Source: Arthrobacter sp. ISL-28 (GTDB taxonomy: Bacteria; Actinomycetota; Actinomycetes; Actinomycetales; Micrococcaceae). Taken from it: a DNA stretch of 64,000 nt. Numbering within the stretch: the stretch's first letter is position 1; every line of letters begins with the position of its first letter. The notes beneath the pieces are model-generated. The model made no database searches. It had not been told where the DNA came from and saw nothing but the letters and a program-made list of their open reading frames with translations. The translations under genes were made by a program, and so were the position numbers. Location of the stretch: the NCBI RefSeq assembly GCF_018613875.1, contig NZ_JAGGPJ010000016.1, forward strand, positions 62,001-126,000, read 5' to 3'. Positions 8,910 to 16,589 of the stretch are shown in pieces.

Positions 8910-9013
8910 TGTTGGCTCCTGAATCTGTGGAACGTGAGACTTGCAGACGAAGGCCGGTGTGGTGTGCACCACACCGGCCGGGTCACATTCAGAGTACGCA
9001 CTGTTGCCGCATT

Positions 9014-9029
9014 TGGCAACCGATTGTCA
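9014..9029. promoter_or_regulatory. LacI-type operator, copy 3 (upstream of the ABC operon)
   Basis: TGGCAACCGATTGTCA is the exact reverse complement of the copy at 11086-11101. It lies about 105 bp upstream of the solute-binding protein start and inside the gap after the gene ending at 9117, so it most likely controls the transporter-oxidoreductase operon. A related TTGCAACAACTTC segment follows at 9036-9048. Confidence 0.75.
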
Positions 9030-9116
9030 AGAAATTTGCAACAACTTCACATGAGCCGACTGGACAGCGCCTGGTCGGGTCAGTGAACCTCGGTATCCGG
9101 TTGCTCCATGAAGGGC

Positions 9117-10127
9117 TCAGGACACCGCGTGGGCAGACTGCGGGTAGCTTTGCCGGTAGATGTCCTTGATGATGTGCAGCGATTTTTCGGCTTCGGCAGG
9201 GCTGATCCAAAACGGATCGGCGTCGTCCAGGCGGGCGTAGAAGTCGCTGATCAGCAGTTCATGGGAAACGCCCCAGTAGGACCGGCCGCCGGAGCCGCTC
9301 GTGCGCTCCCGAACGATGTCCACGCGACCGTCCTCGTGTGTCACGGTGAGGTCACCCCGCAGGCTCAGGACGGCCTTCTCGGTGACCACGTCCAGAGTCA
9401 CCGGGGCGTTGAAGGGATTGGCCAGGGTGGCGTAGAACGCGCTCCGGGCGCCTCCGGCATGTTCTGCCACGAATTCCGCGGTGTCTTCGACCTCTATGGT
9501 GTCGCCCAGGAAGCGGGTGGACGCGTTGCCGGTGACCGCGACGACGTCGCCTACCAGCCACTGCAGCAGGTCCACGGTATGGATGGCCTGGTTCATCAAC
9601 AGGCCTCCCCCGCCGCCGGCCCAGGTCCCCCGCCACGGCCGGCTTTGGTAGTACTCGGCTGAGCGCTGCCACATCACTGTTGCCGACGCACCCGTCACGG
9701 CCCCCAGTTCGCCCGAGGACAGCAGAGCGTGCATGGCCTGCGACGTCGCGTTGTAGCGGTTCTGGAAGCACACCGCGATTTTCGCCCGGCCGGCCGAGGC
9801 GGCTTCGACCAGGCGCCGGCCCTCCGCCAGGGTGTGGGCCAGCGGCTTCTCCACGATGACGTTGACGCCGCGCTCCAGGCAGTCGGCGGCTACCGCGGCG
9901 TGCTGGTCGTGCGGAGTGCAGATGTGCACCACATCTGGCTTAACGGCCTCGATGAGGGCCGGATGGTCTGCGTAGCCCGGGACGCCCCAGGCGTCCATCG
10001 CGGAGGCCAGTCGCTGCGCGTCCGCGTCACAAACCGCAACCAGCGCGGCGCCGTTCAGCTTTGCCACGGCTTCGAGGTGCACGGCGGAGACGTCGCCGCA
10101 GCCGATGACAGCCGCCGTCGTCCTCAA
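9117..10127 (-). CDS. Gfo/Idh/MocA-family NAD(P)-dependent oxidoreductase B
   Basis: 336 aa, close to the core family length. Rossmann segment AAVIGCGDVSAVHLEAV at about residues 5-21 and EKP motif at about 93-95 (VIVEKPLAHT). The C-terminal half has GGGGGLLMNQAIHTVDLLQWL, with the conserved histidine and aspartate of the active site. It overlaps the upstream TIM-barrel gene by ATGA, so the two are translationally coupled. Compared with oxidoreductase A it is about 50 residues shorter. In known keto-glycoside routes one such enzyme oxidises the substrate and another reduces the keto-sugar product; that division of labour here is inference. Confidence 0.85.
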   Translation of the reverse strand: MRTTAAVIGCGDVSAVHLEAVAKLNGAALVAVCDADAQRLASAMDAWGVPGYADHPALIEAVKPDVVHICTPHDQHAAVAADCLERGVNVIVEKPLAHTLAEGRRLVEAASAGRAKIAVCFQNRYNATSQAMHALLSSGELGAVTGASATVMWQRSAEYYQSRPWRGTWAGGGGGLLMNQAIHTVDLLQWLVGDVVAVTGNASTRFLGDTIEVEDTAEFVAEHAGGARSAFYATLANPFNAPVTLDVVTEKAVLSLRGDLTVTHEDGRVDIVRERTSGSGGRSYWGVSHELLISDFYARLDDADPFWISPAEAEKSLHIIKDIYRQSYPQSAHAVS

Positions 10128-10972
10128 GAGAGTTCAATCCCGTTTTTCGCGGCCAGCGCTGCGAAGGCGCGGGCTGCGGTGCCGAAGGCCGCCGGACCCG
10201 AGAAGCCGCCGAGCTCGTGGGCGCTGGCCAGGTGGGGCTCCAGTGAGGCGAAGCCGGTGAAGCCGTCCGCTTTCAGGGCGGCGATGGTGGCGTCCAGTTC
10301 GCCGTCGCCCTCGCCGGAGGGCACCACCTCCCCGCTGGCGGCGAGTGCGTCCTTGACCTGGAAGTACTCGAGGTAGGGGCGGAGCATGGCGTAGCCCTCG
10401 GTGTAGGGCTTGATGCCCACCTGGACGAAGTTCGCGTTGTCCCATGCGATGCGCAGCGCCGGGGAGTCTACGGTCTTCATGATGTCCAGGACATGCTCCG
10501 GGGTGTCGCCGTAGATGCCTTTTTCGTTTTCATGCAGAAGCACGACGCCGGACTCCTCGGCCAGCGCTGCAAGGGCGCCCATGCGGACCATGACGTCCTC
10601 GCGGATGTCGTCGGCGCTCCGGTCTTCGGCCCGGAAGAAAGAGAAGATGCGAATGTAGTTGGTGTCCAGGCCCTTGGCCACGGAGATGATCTGGCGGAGC
10701 CGGTCCAGCTCGTGTTCCACCGGCAGGCTCACGTCCACCTTGCCGATGGGGCTGGCCACGGCCGAGACTTTCAGGCCCTTTTCATCGAAGATTTCCTTAA
10801 GCGCGGCAACCTGCGGCGGTTCCAGCTCGGAAACGTTGGTGCCCCAGGCGCTGCGCACCTCGATGTGGCTTGCGCCCAGCGCCAGCAATACCGCCGCCTG
10901 CACCGCGGGATCCGGATCTATCTCATCGCCGAAGCCTGAGAGCGGCCAGACTGTTGTTGTTGTTTTGCTCAC
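10124..10972 (-). CDS. Sugar phosphate isomerase/epimerase-family TIM barrel B
   Basis: 282 aa. Visible family elements are GASHIEVRSAWGTNV near residue 33, an HENEKGIYGDTPEHVLDIM segment with likely metal ligands near residue 145, RIAWDNANFVQVG, YFQVKDALAASGEVVPSGEG and a C-terminal SLEPH. It is the first gene of a two-gene leftward unit with oxidoreductase B (four-base overlap). The intergenic region upstream contains operator copy 4 and separates it from the divergent LacI gene at 11214. Likely an isomerase, dehydratase or hydro-lyase on a sugar; the exact reaction is not determinable here. Confidence 0.8.
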   Translation of the reverse strand: MSKTTTTVWPLSGFGDEIDPDPAVQAAVLLALGASHIEVRSAWGTNVSELEPPQVAALKEIFDEKGLKVSAVASPIGKVDVSLPVEHELDRLRQIISVAKGLDTNYIRIFSFFRAEDRSADDIREDVMVRMGALAALAEESGVVLLHENEKGIYGDTPEHVLDIMKTVDSPALRIAWDNANFVQVGIKPYTEGYAMLRPYLEYFQVKDALAASGEVVPSGEGDGELDATIAALKADGFTGFASLEPHLASAHELGGFSGPAAFGTAARAFAALAAKNGIELS

Positions 10973-11085
10973 GCGGGTCTCCTGGGTTTCGCAGCCGCCG
11001 CGCGGGCAGCTCGCATTCCGGCTCCAGTGCGGTGAGGCAGTTCACAAACAATGTCCACCACAGCTTAGCCAGAGCGGCGGCGAAA

Positions 11086-11101
11086 TGACAATCGGTTGCC
11101 A
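11086..11101. promoter_or_regulatory. LacI-type operator, copy 4 (between divergent units)
   Basis: TGACAATCGGTTGCCA lies between the leftward TIM-barrel/oxidoreductase pair and the rightward lacI. It is the exact reverse complement of the copy at 9014. A related TTGTCAGCTG...TTGGCTGACAG stretch follows at about 11106-11134. Confidence 0.75.
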
Positions 11102-11213
11102 ATGTTTGTCAGCTGTGGCATTCTTGGCTGACAGGTTCTGTGGCGGCAGTCACAGGAGAGCCGATTCGAACTGGCCAAAACGGCCCGGGCCACCACGTTC
11201 AGAGAGGAGCGCC

Positions 11214-12251
11214 GTGGCTACGACGCAACGAGCAGCAGTGGACCGCCCGCCCACGATCCATGACATCGCCGCGCTCTGCGGCGTGGCGGCCTCCACCGTT
11301 TCCCGGGCGCTCTCCACCCCCGACCGCGTCAATATCCGGACGCGCCAGCGGATCGAGGCAGCCGCAGCACAACTGAACTACATCCCCAACAGCCAGGCCA
11401 AGGCCCTCAGCTCCGGACGGACCGGTGCCGTGGGAGTCCTGGTACCCGACATCACCAACCCCTTCTACTTCGACCTCATCCGGGGCACCCAGCTCCAGCT
11501 CAAGGCCGCCGGATACACGCAGCTGCTCGTGGACACAGAGGAATCCGACGAAGTGGAAGCCAGCACCATGGAGCAGCTGCGCAAGAGCGCGGACGGAATC
11601 GTGGTGGCTGCCTCCCGCCTGACAGACGAGGCCTTGCTTGCCGCCGCAGCGAAGATGCCAATGGTCACGGTCAACCGCGACGTTCACGGGGTGCCCGCGG
11701 TCCTCATCGACACACCATCCGCCACCACTCAGGCCCTTGACCACCTCATCTCGCTGGGACACACCCGCATCGCCTACATGGCCGGGCCGCTCACCTCGCA
11801 GTCCAGCACCCGCCGCTGGACTACCCTGTCCGAGGCAGCGGAGGAGCGTGGGGTAGAAGTGCGCCTGCTCGGACCGTTCGCACCCAAGACACAGTCCGGC
11901 GCAGCAGCCGCCGACGCCGCCGTGCACAGCCGAGTGACGGCCTGCATCGCGTTCAACGACCTCATAGCCATCGGCATGCTGCAGCGCCTGCGGGAACGCG
12001 GCATCCGGGTCCCGGAGGACATGAGCATCGTGGGCTGCGACGACATCTTCGGCGCCGACTTCTGCAATCCGCCCCTGTCCACCATGGCCTCCCCAATCGA
12101 ACAGGCCGGCCGCGTGGCAGTGTCCATGCTGCTGGCCCAGCTGAACCCACTTGCCGGCGGCGGCACCCGCAGCCGGTCCGTGATGCCCACCCACCTCAAG
12201 GTCCGCGGTTCTACCGGTCCCGCACCAGCGAGGCAGGATTCCCTTACCTGA
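11214..12251 (+). CDS. LacI-family transcriptional regulator (cluster regulator B)
   Basis: 345 aa from the GTG at 11214, chosen because GAGGAG precedes it by a normal distance and the longer upstream reading frame is not protein-like. The helix-turn-helix is at about residues 13-40 (IHDIAALCGVAASTVSRAL), followed by an effector domain with VPDITNPFYFDLIRGTQ and VGCDDIFGADFCNPPLSTM. The protein is a paralogue of the regulator at 383. It is divergent from the TIM-barrel/oxidoreductase pair, with the operator in the shared gap, so it is a good candidate for the repressor of the whole cluster. Which of the two paralogues binds which operator is not decidable from sequence. Confidence 0.9.
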   Translation: MATTQRAAVDRPPTIHDIAALCGVAASTVSRALSTPDRVNIRTRQRIEAAAAQLNYIPNSQAKALSSGRTGAVGVLVPDITNPFYFDLIRGTQLQLKAAGYTQLLVDTEESDEVEASTMEQLRKSADGIVVAASRLTDEALLAAAAKMPMVTVNRDVHGVPAVLIDTPSATTQALDHLISLGHTRIAYMAGPLTSQSSTRRWTTLSEAAEERGVEVRLLGPFAPKTQSGAAAADAAVHSRVTACIAFNDLIAIGMLQRLRERGIRVPEDMSIVGCDDIFGADFCNPPLSTMASPIEQAGRVAVSMLLAQLNPLAGGGTRSRSVMPTHLKVRGSTGPAPARQDSLT

Positions 12252-12252
12252 C

Positions 12253-12471
12253 GCCATCGGCCACAGTTCTTGGCTGACACTGCTGACTATACGAGAGCCC
12301 GCCGTCGTCCTGCTGGGCCCCAACGGCAGAGTCATCGCTTCAAACATCGCCCGCATTGCCACAGGCACCCTACTCCCACCCCAAGACATAGAACGAGCCG
12401 AGGCCTCACTAGACATCACAGCCGGACAACCCAGCCGTCTGCCATGGAAGCTGATAAGCCTCGGCCAATGA
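12253..12471 (+). pseudogene. Gene remnant of unknown family (C-terminal end only)
   Basis: An open frame with protein-like content (REPAVVLLGPNGRVIASN, then PPQDIERAEASLD, then LPWKLISLGQ and a TGA at 12469-12471) has no start codon or ribosome site and begins right at the end of lacI. Codon use is unlike the neighbours (ACA, CTA, CCA, ATA are frequent). It looks like the tail of a gene whose front was lost by rearrangement. I do not recognise the family. Confidence 0.35.
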
Positions 12472-12989
12472 GGCTCGCCAGGCCCTAATCCGCAGTCGCA
12501 TCACCAACAATGGCTTGAAAAAGGTTGAGGAACCGAACGTCAGGCTTTCGTCCTGGACGCCTACCGGATTCGAACGCGCCGCCCTCCTCTACCGCGTCCC
12601 GCTGTCTCACACCAGTCATCGAGCACCGCCTGCCAACTGAGTTGCGAGACAGGGAGGCGAGGCCTTGGAGGTCCTGCCAGTCGGTCGACACTCTTGGCCC
12701 CGCTGGCTGCGCCCGCAGAGAGAACCACTGGCTGACCCTTGCCGACAGCATCGCTGCCTGAGCCTGCCGGCACCCGGACCCTGGAACCGACCCGCGGTTG
12801 ACATGTGACGCACGGCACCTTACCGTTGTTATTGGAAAGCGCATTCCCACCGTTTCCGACGCTACTACCTTTCCCACGGACCTGGCCCTCATCTGACCCG
12901 CAAGCCAGCGCGGGCTGCACCGCCAGAACCATGGACTGACGCGGACCGGAACCCATCCAGCCCACGTGACTTGTCCAAAGGAGGACAAC
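12472..12989. other. Non-coding stretch before the MHS transporter, with a promoter at its end
   Basis: About 520 bp without a convincing gene. GC and codon patterns are irregular and the open frames on both strands lack ribosome sites and family features. The only clear signal is the promoter at 12798-12826. A tRNA-like word (GGATTCGAAC) is present but does not fold as a tRNA. Confidence 0.5.
12798..12826 (+). promoter_or_regulatory. Sigma-A-type promoter for the MHS transporter
   Basis: TTGACA at 12798-12803, a 17-bp spacer and TACCGT at 12821-12826 match the actinobacterial housekeeping pattern. This predicts a leader of roughly 155 nt before the ATG at 12990. Confidence 0.5.
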
Positions 12990-14384
12990 ATGAAGAGCCA
13001 GACGCGTCAGCGGCGCATTTCCCACGAACCGCGACAGTCCAGCAGTACGAAGAAGGCCGCTGCCAGCGGCTGGGTCGGCAGTGCCCTTGAATACTATGAC
13101 TGGTTCATCTATGCGCAGGCGGCCGCACTGGTCTTCCCCGGTATTTTTTTCCCCGGGGGGAACCCCACCGTGGCGCTGATCGCCTCACTGGGTACCTACG
13201 CCGTCGGTTACGTGGCCCGCCCAATTGGCGCCTTCTTTCTCGGGCAGTGGGGCGACAAGCACGGCCGGAAGAACGTTCTGGTCCTGGCCATGCTGTTGAT
13301 GGGCACCTCCACCTTCGCGGTCGCCCTGCTGCCCACCTACGACCAGGTCGGCATCCTGGCCCCCGTCTTGCTGGTCACCCTCCGGCTCGTCCAAGGATTT
13401 GCGGTGGCGGGCGAGCTTAGCGGCGCCAGTGCCATGATTGTGGAGCACGCCCCCTTTGGTCGCCGGGGCTTCTACGCGAGCTTCGCACTACAGGGCACCC
13501 AGGCCGGGCAGATCATCGCGGCCGCGGTCTTCCTTCCCCTTTCGGCCGTGCTCTCCGATGAGGCCTTCATGTCCTGGGGCTGGCGCGTTCCGTTCCTCCT
13601 CAGCGCGTTCGTGGTGTTTGCCGGGTACATGATCCGGCGCCGGGTCGACGAAACCCCTGTCTTCATGGAGGAGAAGTCGCACCACGAGATCCCCAAGATG
13701 CCGATCGTCCAGGTGCTGCGCGAAAGCGGACTGAACGTTGTGCGGGCTGTATGCATGACCCTGGTTAACGTCGTCGGTGTGACCGTAGCAGTCTTCGGCG
13801 CGGCATACGCCACACAACCGGGCTACGGCGTCGGCATGAGCACGACCGTCTACCTCTGGATCCCGGTACTGGCCAACGTCGTCGCACTGGCCCTTATCCC
13901 CTTCTTCGGAGACCTTTCCGACCGATTCGGCCGCCGGCCCCTGATGATCTTCGGGTCCCTGAGCTCCGGCGCGCTGGCCTACGCCTACCTCTACGCAGTC
14001 AGCCAGAACAACGTCGTGCTCACCATCATCCTCGCGATCCTCATGTGGGGCACTCTCTACCAAGTCTGGAACGCCACGTTCGCCAGCTTCTTCCAGGAGC
14101 TCTTCCCCTCCCGCACCCGGGTCACCGGTTTCGCCGTCTCGCAGAACATCGGCCTCCTCATTACGGCGTTCCTGCCGAGCATCTTCGCAGCCGTCGCGCC
14201 TCCGGGGTCCGCGAACGTGCCGCTCACCATCGGGTCCATCTGCTTCGGAATCACGGTCATCGGAGCAATTGCCGCCTGGTCGGCGCGGGAAACGTTCCGC
14301 ATCCCGCTCAACGAGCTGGGCACACCGGACGCCACCCCCGTGCCGCGTGAGGAGTACAGCCGGCTCCGGGCAGGGAACCGGTAA
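12990..14384 (+). CDS. MFS transporter, metabolite:H+ symporter (MHS/ProP-ShiA-like) family
   Basis: 464 aa from the ATG at 12990, which has a perfect AAAGGAGG ribosome site; an upstream in-frame ATG at 12966 lacks one. About twelve membrane segments. The start GSALEYYDWFIYAQAAALVF and the loop GQWGDKHGRKNVLVLAM are characteristic of the MHS subfamily, which imports organic acids, shikimate, betaine or aromatic acids with protons. A second family loop, FFGDLSDRFGRRPLMIF, starts the C-terminal half. The gene stands alone between a promoter and a strong terminator, so the substrate cannot be inferred from neighbours. Confidence 0.88.
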   Translation: MKSQTRQRRISHEPRQSSSTKKAAASGWVGSALEYYDWFIYAQAAALVFPGIFFPGGNPTVALIASLGTYAVGYVARPIGAFFLGQWGDKHGRKNVLVLAMLLMGTSTFAVALLPTYDQVGILAPVLLVTLRLVQGFAVAGELSGASAMIVEHAPFGRRGFYASFALQGTQAGQIIAAAVFLPLSAVLSDEAFMSWGWRVPFLLSAFVVFAGYMIRRRVDETPVFMEEKSHHEIPKMPIVQVLRESGLNVVRAVCMTLVNVVGVTVAVFGAAYATQPGYGVGMSTTVYLWIPVLANVVALALIPFFGDLSDRFGRRPLMIFGSLSSGALAYAYLYAVSQNNVVLTIILAILMWGTLYQVWNATFASFFQELFPSRTRVTGFAVSQNIGLLITAFLPSIFAAVAPPGSANVPLTIGSICFGITVIGAIAAWSARETFRIPLNELGTPDATPVPREEYSRLRAGNR

Positions 14385-14399
14385 CCAGGGATCCCAATG

Positions 14400-14433
14400 A
14401 AGAAGGCGGGCTGATCAATCAGCCCGCCTTCTT
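14400..14433. terminator. Perfect bidirectional terminator hairpin
   Basis: A 15-bp perfect stem (14400-14414 with 14419-14433, loop TCAA) begins AAGAAGGC and ends GCCTTCTT. It sits between the convergent MHS transporter and the PepSY-like gene and can serve both. Confidence 0.9.
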
Positions 14434-14452
14434 GCATTTCCGGAGCCTCCGG

Positions 14453-14779
14453 TCAGTCGTCCGACTGCTGGCTCAGGACCTTGAAGTCCGAGCCCACCGC
14501 TACTTCGACTTCGGAGCCATCGGCCAGCCGTACTTCAACTTCGTAGGCGGAAGCAGGGTTCTCGTCCCGCTCCACTTCTGTCACGGTGCCTTGGCCGACC
14601 TTGGCCAGCGCAGCCTGGATGGCCTTGTCGCGGTCGGTCTGGCTAAGCGGGCTCTGAGTGCTTCCGTCAGTGGTCTCGTCATCGTCGAACGGGTTCACAG
14701 CTGCAGCCGCAACAGTTGCGCCGCCGAGGGCCAGCCCGGCTACTGCCGCTCCGATGATCCATGTTCTCTTGCGCACCAC
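14453..14779 (-). CDS. Small secreted or membrane-anchored PepSY-like protein
   Basis: About 108 aa from the GTG at 14777-14779, chosen because GAGGAG lies 5 nt upstream; a GTG at 14794 would add five residues but overlaps that site. The N-terminus VRKRTWIIGAAVAGLALGG is a signal peptide or anchor, followed by an acidic linker. The rest (DKAIQAALAKVGQGTVTEVE, then AYEVEVRLADGSEVEVAV) has the repeated alpha/beta pattern of a PepSY domain, a small extracytoplasmic fold often linked to peptidase inhibition. It is a single-gene unit ending at the shared terminator. Confidence 0.7.
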   Translation of the reverse strand: MVRKRTWIIGAAVAGLALGGATVAAAAVNPFDDDETTDGSTQSPLSQTDRDKAIQAALAKVGQGTVTEVERDENPASAYEVEVRLADGSEVEVAVGSDFKVLSQQSDD

Positions 14780-14873
14780 AAATACTCCTCTCACACTTTT
14801 TTCCAGTGTGCGACAGAGCCCTGAGAAGGCACAACGATTAACTAGTTGATGCCAAGGCGGCGTGGATCTCGAC

Positions 14874-14930
14874 AGGCTCGATCAGCGGTTTCAGGCTCGA
14901 TCAGCGGTTTCAGGCTCGATCAGCGGTTCC
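14874..14930. repeat. Three tandem copies of a 19-bp repeat
   Basis: AGGCTCGATCAGCGGTTTC is repeated exactly at 14874-14892 and 14893-14911 and with one change at 14912-14930. It is in the gap between the PepSY-like gene and the end of the YbhB-like gene. The unit resembles the GGTCTCGACAAGCTCGA-type intergenic elements of Arthrobacter relatives. Confidence 0.85.
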
Positions 14931-14935
14931 GCCGC

Positions 14936-15466
14936 TCAGCGGCTGAAGACTCCGGTCATCGTTGCCGTGCCGAGCAGGTGCTTGGACAGCTCTGATCCGA
15001 GGCTTGCCGGTCGGGCACCGGCGCGGGTGTCGAGCTCCTCCACATCCAGGGCATAGACCGTGAAGACGTACCGGTGCCGGCCGTGCCCGGGCGGCGGTGC
15101 CGCACCCACGTAGCCCCGGAAGCCGGCGTCGTTCTTCAGCTGCACCACACCGTCGGGAAGCTGCTGTCCGCCCTCGGCCCCTGCACCCTCCGGCAGCGAC
15201 GTCACGTCTGCAGGAATGTTCAGGGCTGCCCAGTGCCAGAATCCGCCGGCGCCGGGGGCGTCACGATCAAACGCGGTGACTGCGTACCCTCGCGTCCCGG
15301 CGGGCCCCCCGCTCCAGCTCAGCTGCGGCGATTCGTCCTGTCCGCCGGCATGCATTCTGCCGCTGCGCTGGGCAGGAGGCAGGGTTTCGCCGTCCCGGAA
15401 GGACTCGCTGGTGAGCTCGAACGACGGTACGTCCGGCAGGTCTGAAAATGGACCGGAGGTTGTCAT
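14936..15466 (-). CDS. YbhB/YbcL (Raf kinase inhibitor-like, PEBP) family protein
   Basis: 176 aa from the ATG at 15464-15466, preceded by GAAAGG; a longer frame upstream is only the shadow of the kinase gene. PEBP-fold features are visible: GGQDESPQLSWSG near residue 45, AVTAFDRDAPGAGGFWHWA with the conserved DxDAP and HW near residue 70, and GYVGAAPPPGHGRHRYVF with the PPxGxHRY motif near residue 130. Family members are soluble ligand-binding proteins of uncertain bacterial function. It follows the PfkB kinase at 10 bp on the same strand and is probably co-transcribed with it. Confidence 0.85.
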   Translation of the reverse strand: MTTSGPFSDLPDVPSFELTSESFRDGETLPPAQRSGRMHAGGQDESPQLSWSGGPAGTRGYAVTAFDRDAPGAGGFWHWAALNIPADVTSLPEGAGAEGGQQLPDGVVQLKNDAGFRGYVGAAPPPGHGRHRYVFTVYALDVEELDTRAGARPASLGSELSKHLLGTATMTGVFSR

Positions 15467-15476
15467 GGCTGGCCTT

Positions 15477-16484
15477 TCAGATAGTGGGAACTTCTGCTTC
15501 CTCTGCTTCTTCGTCGATGCGCGCTTGTTCTTCGATCCGTGCTTCTTCCTCGACGCGATTAAGTTCGGCCCGGGTGGGCGGATTGGCGCCAGCGCGGGAG
15601 ACTGTGACCCCGGCGGCCCGGGAGGCGTGAGCCAGGAGTGCCCGGAGGCCCTCGGCCGGCAAAGCCCGCAGATCCTTGCGGTTCTGGGCTCCGTCCAGGC
15701 CGCGGTCCACCACGCCGGAGAGCAATGCCGCCATGAACGAGTCGCCGGCCCCGACCGTGTCCGCCACCTCCACCTCTGGAGCGGTAAACTCAGCCTCTCC
15801 GGCCGCAGTGATGCCCCAGGGTCCCTCGGCGCCGCGCGTGACCACCACCATGGCCGGCCCTTCCGAGCCGCCCAGCGAGAGCCAGCGGCGGGCGGAATCC
15901 AGCACGTCCACGCCCGGATACAGCCAGGCGAGGTCCTCGTCGGACGCTTTAACAATGTCGGAGAGGGACACAAACTTCTCCGCTTGGCGGCGCGCGTAGT
16001 CCACATCGCTGATGATGCTGGGCCGGCAGTTCGGATCGAAACTGATGGTCGCCGCCGGGTGGGAATGCTCGACGGCGGCCAGCACCTCAGCGGCGCCCGG
16101 CGCCAGCATGGTGGCAATGGAGCCGGTGTGCAGCAGGGTGGTGCCCTGCAGCATGAAGGGCAGGCGTTCCGTCAGGCCGGGAAGCTCCCAGGCGAGGTCG
16201 AACGTGTAGGTGGCGGCGCCGTCGTCGTCAATTAAAGCGGTGGCGACGCTGGTAGGCAGGCCGTCCGGGGCCTGCGGGAGCATAACGGAGCTGGCCCTCA
16301 GATGGGCGGCCACCGAATCACCGTAGGCGTCGCGGCCGTAACGGCCAATGAACTGCACGGGATGGCCCAGCCGGGCGAGCCCCACGGCGACGTTGAGCGG
16401 GCTGCCGCCCACATGGGCTTCGATTCCGGAGGAGCGCTGGACCACGTCAACGAGGCCCTCGCCAATAACTGTGAGCATCTTCAT
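15477..16484 (-). CDS. PfkB-family carbohydrate kinase (fructokinase/ribokinase type)
   Basis: 335 aa from the ATG at 16482-16484 (MKMLTVIGEGLVDVV); a frame extending further upstream is not supported. The N-terminal VGGSPLNVAVGLARLGHPV and the C-terminal VADTVGAGDSFMAALLSG are the two PfkB signatures; the aspartate in GAGDSF is the catalytic base. It phosphorylates a sugar with ATP in the cytoplasm, most likely a ketohexose or similar. The last about 30 residues form an unusual glutamate/arginine-rich tail (RVEEEARIEEQARIDEEA) that looks helical and is not part of the usual fold. No sugar transporter is adjacent. Confidence 0.85.
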   Translation of the reverse strand: MKMLTVIGEGLVDVVQRSSGIEAHVGGSPLNVAVGLARLGHPVQFIGRYGRDAYGDSVAAHLRASSVMLPQAPDGLPTSVATALIDDDGAATYTFDLAWELPGLTERLPFMLQGTTLLHTGSIATMLAPGAAEVLAAVEHSHPAATISFDPNCRPSIISDVDYARRQAEKFVSLSDIVKASDEDLAWLYPGVDVLDSARRWLSLGGSEGPAMVVVTRGAEGPWGITAAGEAEFTAPEVEVADTVGAGDSFMAALLSGVVDRGLDGAQNRKDLRALPAEGLRALLAHASRAAGVTVSRAGANPPTRAELNRVEEEARIEEQARIDEEAEEAEVPTI

Positions 16485-16544
16485 ACTCTGCCAGAGAAGG
16501 CGCCGGGCGCCCAGTTGGCCCGGGAACAGTTGGCCCGGGTACAG

Positions 16545-16580
16545 CACAGTGCGGCGGACCGAAAGGGCCGCCGCACTGTG
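16545..16580. terminator. Hairpin terminator after the desaturase operon, with a short direct repeat
   Basis: CACAGTGCGGCGG at 16545-16557 pairs perfectly with 16568-16580. It lies downstream of the leftward desaturase gene and before the kinase gene. Just beyond it CAGTTGGCCCGGG is repeated at 16512-16524 and 16527-16539. Confidence 0.7.
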
Positions 16581-16589
16581 TCACGCTGG

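Noticed and set aside
1576-10972. Calling the cluster the levoglucosan pathway outright
   Set aside because: The enzyme classes and counts fit, but oxidoreductase A does not look like the levoglucosan dehydrogenase sequence I recall, and uxaC in the regulon suggests a different substrate.
12585-12665. tRNA-like words on the minus strand (CTCAGTTGGCAG and GTTCGAATCCGG)
   Set aside because: The arms around GTTCGAATC do not pair, no acceptor stem closes, and no anticodon arm can be placed. Coincidental or too degenerate to call.
14874-14930. CRISPR array
   Set aside because: The 19-bp units are directly adjacent with no spacers and there are no cas genes.
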